From: Spirochaetia bacterium
GTDB lineage: Bacteria > Spirochaetota > Spirochaetia > Treponematales > Breznakiellaceae
Length of the DNA: 9,471 nucleotides
NCBI GenBank assembly: GCA_026002595.1
Contig: BOBW01000065.1
Location: 1 to 9,471, forward strand
Direction: 5' to 3'
Made by a program: the position numbers and the translations under genes. The notes under the pieces are model-generated. The model worked only from the letters and a program-made list of their open reading frames with translations, had not been told where the DNA came from and did not search any database. Positions 7,227 through 9,471 of the stretch are shown here, piece by piece; the first letter of the stretch is position 1, and each line of letters opens with the position of its first letter.

Positions 7227-8198
7227 TTACACATACTTAATACTGCGATAGGCATCCATAGCCTTACTGGGCGTACCATCGGCCCGCCAGGCGCTCAGGG
7301 CATATCCGCTCCAGACTTTAGCGCCTTCGGGCTCCCAGTAAAAAAGACCCCTGCAGCGCGGCGCAAGACTGCACTTTTCAATAACGCTCATCAGCAGCTC
7401 ATAGCTCTGTTCTTCCTCTTCATCAATACCGCCGACCTCTACAATCATGATATCCCTGTCATACCGATCGGGCAGCAGCCGCAGGGTTTTTTCCAAATCA
7501 TCAATGATTTCGCTGTTGGGTTTGTTGAACCAGTAGGGATAGTATGAAAGGCCAATCATGTCATAATGACAGCCGCATCCGGTTAAGCTGTCAAAGTAAT
7601 GCTGACAAAACGCCGTATCATTACCCTGGGCAAGATGAATGATGGTTTTTACCGAAGGGGCGATTTCCTTTACCCCTTTATAAGCGGCATTATACAGCCG
7701 GGTAAGTTTGGCAAAATCATCGGTGCTGCCGTCGGGCAGGAGCATACCAGGGTTTGTTTCATTACCCAGCTGCACCCATTCGGGGACAAGGCCCCCTTCC
7801 GCAAAGGCCTTCATCGTATCACGGGTATATTCGTATACCGCGTTCTCCAATTTGTCGAAGGGATACTCCGCCCATGCCCTGGGCTTTACCTGCTTTCCGG
7901 GATCGCACCAGGTATCGCCGTAATGAAAATTGATCATGATGCGGTATCCCGCGGCTTTTCCCCGCAGCCCCATGGCAAGGGTCTCCGCCGCAGAACAGTG
8001 CCCGGCGTGGGGATCATCCGAGGGGTTAACCCAGGAACGGAGCCGCAGGGCATTAAGGCCGTATTCCCGCAGGGTAATGAGCAGGTCCTGTTCCCTGCCC
8101 TCCCGGTTACGGAACACAAAGCCCGATTGTTCCATCTGGGGCAGCCAGCCCACATCGGCCCCCGAAGCAAAGGACCCCTCAAATTTAAATTCCTTCAA
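7227..8198 (-). CDS. GH53 endo-beta-1,4-galactanase, apparently cytoplasmic
   Basis: A 323-residue glycoside hydrolase family 53 enzyme (arabinogalactan endo-beta-1,4-galactanase), a single TIM-barrel domain. It opens with the family hallmark G-A-D-V-G-W-L-P-Q-M-E (13-23), then L-R-L-R-S-W-V-N-P (51-59) and F-H-Y-G-D-T-W-C-D-P-G-K-Q (91-103). The acid/base is predicted to be E147 in L-G-N-E-T-N-P-G-M-L, and the nucleophile E254 in I-M-I-V-E-V-G-G. A W-E-P-E-G-A segment lies at 288-293. The start codon is TTG, supported by AAGGAAGG eight bases upstream; no in-frame ATG precedes the hallmark motif. Only about 12 residues come before the domain and they are charged, so there is no signal peptide, although known GH53 enzymes are commonly secreted. 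As first gene of the operon it probably shortens imported galacto-oligosaccharides inside the cell. Confidence 0.94.
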   Translation of the reverse strand: MKEFKFEGSFASGADVGWLPQMEQSGFVFRNREGREQDLLITLREYGLNALRLRSWVNPSDDPHAGHCSAAETLAMGLRGKAAGYRIMINFHYGDTWCDPGKQVKPRAWAEYPFDKLENAVYEYTRDTMKAFAEGGLVPEWVQLGNETNPGMLLPDGSTDDFAKLTRLYNAAYKGVKEIAPSVKTIIHLAQGNDTAFCQHYFDSLTGCGCHYDMIGLSYYPYWFNKPNSEIIDDLEKTLRLLPDRYDRDIMIVEVGGIDEEEEQSYELLMSVIEKCSLAPRCRGLFYWEPEGAKVWSGYALSAWRADGTPSKAMDAYRSIKYV

Positions 8199-8206
8199 TT
8201 TTTATG

Positions 8207-8214
8207 CCTTCCTT
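8207..8214 (-). promoter_or_regulatory. Ribosome binding site supporting the TTG start of the GH53 gene
   Basis: AAGGAAGG on the minus strand lies eight bases before the TTG at 8198. It is the only good purine-rich site near the start of the galactanase domain and is the reason for accepting a TTG initiation codon. Confidence 0.7.
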
Positions 8215-8222
8215 AAAATAAG

Positions 8223-8244
8223 GGTAACCCGGTTTCCGGTATCC
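8223..8244. promoter_or_regulatory. Imperfect dyad in the divergent control region, possible operator
   Basis: A 22-bp imperfect inverted repeat with left half GGTAACCCGGT and right half TTCCGGTATCC on the plus strand; 6 of 11 symmetric positions pair. It contains CCGG-TTT-CCGG and partly overlaps the exact palindrome GGGTAACCC at 8222-8230. It lies between the GH53 ribosome binding site and the regulator promoter, in the probable 5' leader or start region of the operon. Binding by the divergent AraC-type regulator or another sugar regulator is a guess based on position and symmetry. Confidence 0.35.
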
Positions 8245-8270
8245 TGATATAGAAAAGATGGTAAAAAATA

Positions 8271-8298
8271 TGGACAATTCTGCAATTTGTTGTATGAT
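8271..8298 (+). promoter_or_regulatory. Sigma-70-type promoter of the regulator gene
   Basis: On the plus strand TGGACA (8271-8276) and TATGAT (8293-8298) are separated by 16 bases, each one mismatch from the -35 and -10 consensus. Transcription would begin about seven bases after the -10 box, at or next to the A of the ATG at 8305, giving a leaderless or nearly leaderless message. The -35 box overlaps TTGTCC on the opposite strand (8277-8272), which could be the -35 of the sugar operon, with a weak -10 TATATC at 8251-8246 but an over-long spacer of 20 bases. Confidence 0.55.
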
Positions 8299-8304
8299 TT
8301 ATCT

Positions 8305-9153
8305 ATGGATGAAGGATTAGGGCTTTTTTTTGACGGAGAAGTTCAGCGCCTCATCGACAGCTTTACCTATTGCTTTAAGGTGCGGATCACCATCTTTTCC
8401 ACCGTGATTGAAAGTATGATTAAGGGATTTCCCGTGGAGATTCCCCATGATCTTTCCGGTTTTTGTACCCTGATCCGTGAAAAATTCCTCCTCCGCTGTT
8501 TACAGCAGGACCGGCAGATGTGCCGGCGGAGCAGCCATGGGGAGCTGGTATACCAATGCTTTGCAGGTCCTACGGAAATGGTCATGCCCATACTGGTAGA
8601 CAAGGCGCTGGTCGGATATGCCATGATAGGCCAATTCAGAACCCGGGAAACGCTGCCCCATGAGATCATCAATGAATGGGAGAAGGTCGGCGGCAAAGGT
8701 GAAGACTTACAATCGGCGTTTCAGGAACTGCCCTTTTTTGACAAGACCAGCATGGATAATATGCTGCGCCTGTTTTCCATGCTTATCAACTTTATCGTTA
8801 CAAAAGACTATGTACGTTTCCGCCATCCAAATCTGGTAGAAAGTGTCAACCGCTGGCTTGATACCCATATAGAAGAAGCAATTACCCTGACCACAGTTGC
8901 TTCAGCTATAGGCAGGAGCCCTTCATCGGTCTCGCACTCGATTAAGCAGCATTTAGGCATAAGTTTTAAGGAACTGTGTATTCATAAGCGGGTTCAGCGT
9001 TTTGAAAGTATCATCATCTCCGAACCGGACAGCTCCATCCAGGAAGCGGCTTCACGGGTAGGGTACGAAGATCCCCTCTACTTTTCGCGGGTGTACAAAA
9101 AAGTACGCCGCATCACCCCTTCGGAATTCCGCCGCTCTATTCGCAACAAATAA
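8305..9153 (+). CDS. PocR-domain AraC-family transcriptional regulator
   Basis: A 282-residue regulator, divergent from the sugar operon. Residues about 8-145 form a PocR-type sensory domain. The cysteines C54, C65, C73 and C85 and the stretch Y-Q-C-F-A-G-P followed by M-P-I-L-V and G-Y-A-M-I-G-Q are typical of that domain. Residues about 178-280 are a two-helix-turn-helix AraC DNA-binding domain, with L-T-T-V-A-S-A-I-G-R-S-P-S-S-V-S in the first HTH and the signature I-Q-E-A-A-S-R-V-G-Y-E-D-P-L-Y-F-S-R-V-Y-K-K near the C-terminus. The ATG at 8305 is preferred over an in-frame TTG at 8287 because neither has a Shine-Dalgarno site and the promoter -10 box lies between them. It probably activates the GH53-led operon, but the ligand is unknown. 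The last codon and the stop codon fall within a copy of the 5S rRNA 3' flank. Confidence 0.9.
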   Translation: MDEGLGLFFDGEVQRLIDSFTYCFKVRITIFSTVIESMIKGFPVEIPHDLSGFCTLIREKFLLRCLQQDRQMCRRSSHGELVYQCFAGPTEMVMPILVDKALVGYAMIGQFRTRETLPHEIINEWEKVGGKGEDLQSAFQELPFFDKTSMDNMLRLFSMLINFIVTKDYVRFRHPNLVESVNRWLDTHIEEAITLTTVASAIGRSPSSVSHSIKQHLGISFKELCIHKRVQRFESIIISEPDSSIQEAASRVGYEDPLYFSRVYKKVRRITPSEFRRSIRNK

Positions 9154-9171
9154 AAAAGCCTGGCAATGACC
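9148..9171. repeat. Direct repeat, copy 1: duplicate of the 5S rRNA 3' end and flank
   Basis: These 24 bases are identical to 9345-9368. They comprise the last 14 bases of the 5S rRNA gene and 10 bases of its AT-rich downstream flank. This copy covers the final lysine codon and stop codon of the regulator gene. The match can be extended beyond an intervening segment: 9289-9300 continues the 5S sequence with one mismatch. Confidence 0.9.
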
Positions 9172-9286
9172 GGGGCCTTCAATCGTCCTAAAGAACGATT
9201 GCCCGCAGGCGGGTAGTGTTACCTGATTGAGGCCCACGCGGTGATGCATTTATACAATAACACCCTTACGGGTGCTTACGTGCGCG
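9172..9286. other. 115-bp structured segment interrupting a copied 5S tail
   Basis: On the plus strand the copied 5S tail reads up to ...AATGACC at 9171 and resumes with CCTACTTTCCC at 9287, so this segment looks inserted into the copy, with CC present on both sides. It is rich in small inverted repeats. GGGCCTTCAATC (9173-9184) pairs with GATTGAGGCCC (9225-9235, one bulge); CAATCGT (9180-9186) pairs with ACGATTG (9195-9201); CCCG (9202-9205) pairs with CGGG (9210-9213); CACCC (9261-9265) pairs with GGGTG (9270-9274). The ends are not inverted repeats of each other, and there is no plausible gene in it. A small non-autonomous insertion or a structured RNA remnant are both possible. Confidence 0.45.
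9261..9274 (-). terminator. Weak hairpin, possible transcription end for leftward rRNA read-through
   Basis: On the minus strand CACCC and GGGTG enclose the tetraloop GTAA (a GNRA loop), followed by TTATTGTATAAA. The stem is only five pairs and the T-run is interrupted, so termination activity is uncertain. Confidence 0.25.
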
Positions 9287-9332
9287 CCTACTTTCCCGCC
9301 AAAGGTTCCCCCCTGAGAGGTGGGAAAGCAGG
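9287..9332. repeat. Hairpin from two opposed 5S-tail fragments
   Basis: CCTACTTTCCCGCC (9287-9300) and GGTGGGAAAGCAGG (9319-9332) form a 14-pair stem around an 18-base loop, with one wobble and one mismatch in either strand's RNA. The left arm matches the real 5S (9367-9380) in the same orientation with one mismatch; the right arm matches it in the opposite orientation. Confidence 0.75.
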
Positions 9333-9336
9333 CATT
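9308..9336. repeat. Inverted copy of the 3' part of the 5S rRNA gene
   Basis: These 29 bases, read on the plus strand, match the 5S sense sequence whose gene lies on the minus strand at 9362-9391, with 27 of 30 aligned columns identical (one single-base gap, two substitutions). In a leftward transcript running through the 5S gene the two segments would form 29 base pairs, two of them G-U, with one bulged U and a loop of 25 bases (9337-9361). Confidence 0.85.
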
Positions 9337-9344
9337 AGTCCTGT

Positions 9345-9354
9345 AAATAAAAAA
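9345..9354 (-). terminator. T-rich tract immediately after 5S helix I
   Basis: On the minus strand the 5S 3' end CCAGGC is followed by TTTTTTATTT. The GC-rich terminal helix of 5S (GCCTGG with CCAGGC) together with this tract could act as a terminator or a processing boundary. The terminal helix closes over the whole 5S rather than a short loop, so it is not a classic intrinsic terminator. Confidence 0.35.
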
Positions 9355-9368
9355 GCCTGGCAATGACC
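9345..9368. repeat. Direct repeat, copy 2: authentic 5S 3' end and flank
   Basis: Identical over 24 bases to 9148-9171. The part from 9355 to 9368 is the 3' end of the 5S gene; 9345-9354 is the T-rich flank on the minus strand. Confidence 0.9.
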
Positions 9369-9471
9369 TACTTTCCCACCCCTCAGGGGGGCAGTATCAT
9401 CGGCGTAAGAGGGCTTGACTTCCGTGTTCGGAATGGGAACGGGTATAACACCTCCACCATAATCACCAGGC
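9355..9471 (-). rRNA. rrf: 5S ribosomal RNA
   Basis: The minus strand from the window edge reads GCCTGGTGATTATGG, then contains the near-universal 5S core CCCGTTCCCATTCCGAACAC and GGAAGTCAAGC, and ends with GGTCATTGCCAGGC. The two ends pair as helix I (GCCTGG with CCAGGC). The length of 117 bases fits a bacterial 5S. The gene begins exactly at or within a base or two of the right edge, so the 23S rRNA is expected just beyond it. As the usual last gene of an rRNA operon it is transcribed toward the AraC-type regulator, convergently. Confidence 0.96.

Noticed and set aside
8287..8304. TTG at 8287 as start of the regulator
   Set aside because: No ribosome binding site precedes it, and the -10 box TATGAT (8293-8298) lies downstream of it, so a transcript from that promoter would not include it.
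9172..9236. tRNA-like or cloverleaf RNA gene in the spacer
   Set aside because: The inverted repeats overlap one another, and there is no recognisable anticodon arm, T-loop sequence or proper acceptor stem.
9052..9249. Minus-strand 65-codon open frame across the end of the regulator
   Set aside because: It crosses the repeat region and the antisense of the AraC DNA-binding domain, with no motif or ribosome binding site.
1..9471. CRISPR array, phage genes or insertion-sequence transposase
   Set aside because: No regularly spaced repeats, transposase motifs or phage-type genes were seen; the only repeats are the 5S-derived ones and one 8-bp tandem duplication.

Overview
The window looks like a chromosomal segment of a free-living or gut-associated spirochete, most likely a Treponema of the termite-gut type. 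This is an inference from moderate GC content, LplA/LplB/LplC-type sugar transport proteins, and a PocR-type AraC regulator next to a sugar operon. The right edge carries a 5S rRNA gene on the minus strand, so the window abuts the end of an rRNA operon.

Layout from right to left: 5S rRNA (minus, 9355-9471); a 201-bp spacer (9154-9354) full of rearranged 5S-tail copies and inverted repeats; a plus-strand PocR/AraC regulator (8305-9153); a 106-bp divergent control region (8199-8304); and a compact six-gene minus-strand operon. In transcription order the operon encodes a GH53 endo-beta-1,4-galactanase without a signal peptide (8198-7227), an LplB-type permease (7211-6291), an LplC-type permease (6277-5360), an exported solute-binding protein (5293-3746), a GH2 beta-galactosidase-type enzyme (3726-1306) and a family VIII esterase/beta-lactamase-like serine hydrolase (1287-91). 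Fifteen bases after the last stop codon a partial DHH-family gene (75-1) begins and runs off the left edge. Genes are 13-66 bp apart and almost all have strong AGGAGG-type ribosome binding sites.

The proposed working model is import of galactan-derived oligosaccharides (for example from pectic arabinogalactan or galactan side chains). The solute-binding protein captures them, LplB/LplC translocate them, and an ATPase encoded elsewhere powers import. GH53 cuts internal beta-1,4-galactosyl bonds in the cytoplasm, GH2 releases terminal sugars, and the esterase may remove acyl groups. The divergent regulator probably senses a ligand through its PocR domain and activates the operon. Enzyme families are read from motifs; substrate identity is inference.

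The least ordinary part is the spacer between the regulator and the 5S gene. It holds a direct copy of the 5S 3' tail, apparently split by a 115-bp segment, plus an inverted copy that can pair almost perfectly with the 3' part of the real 5S. The regulator's last codon and stop codon lie inside the copied tail.
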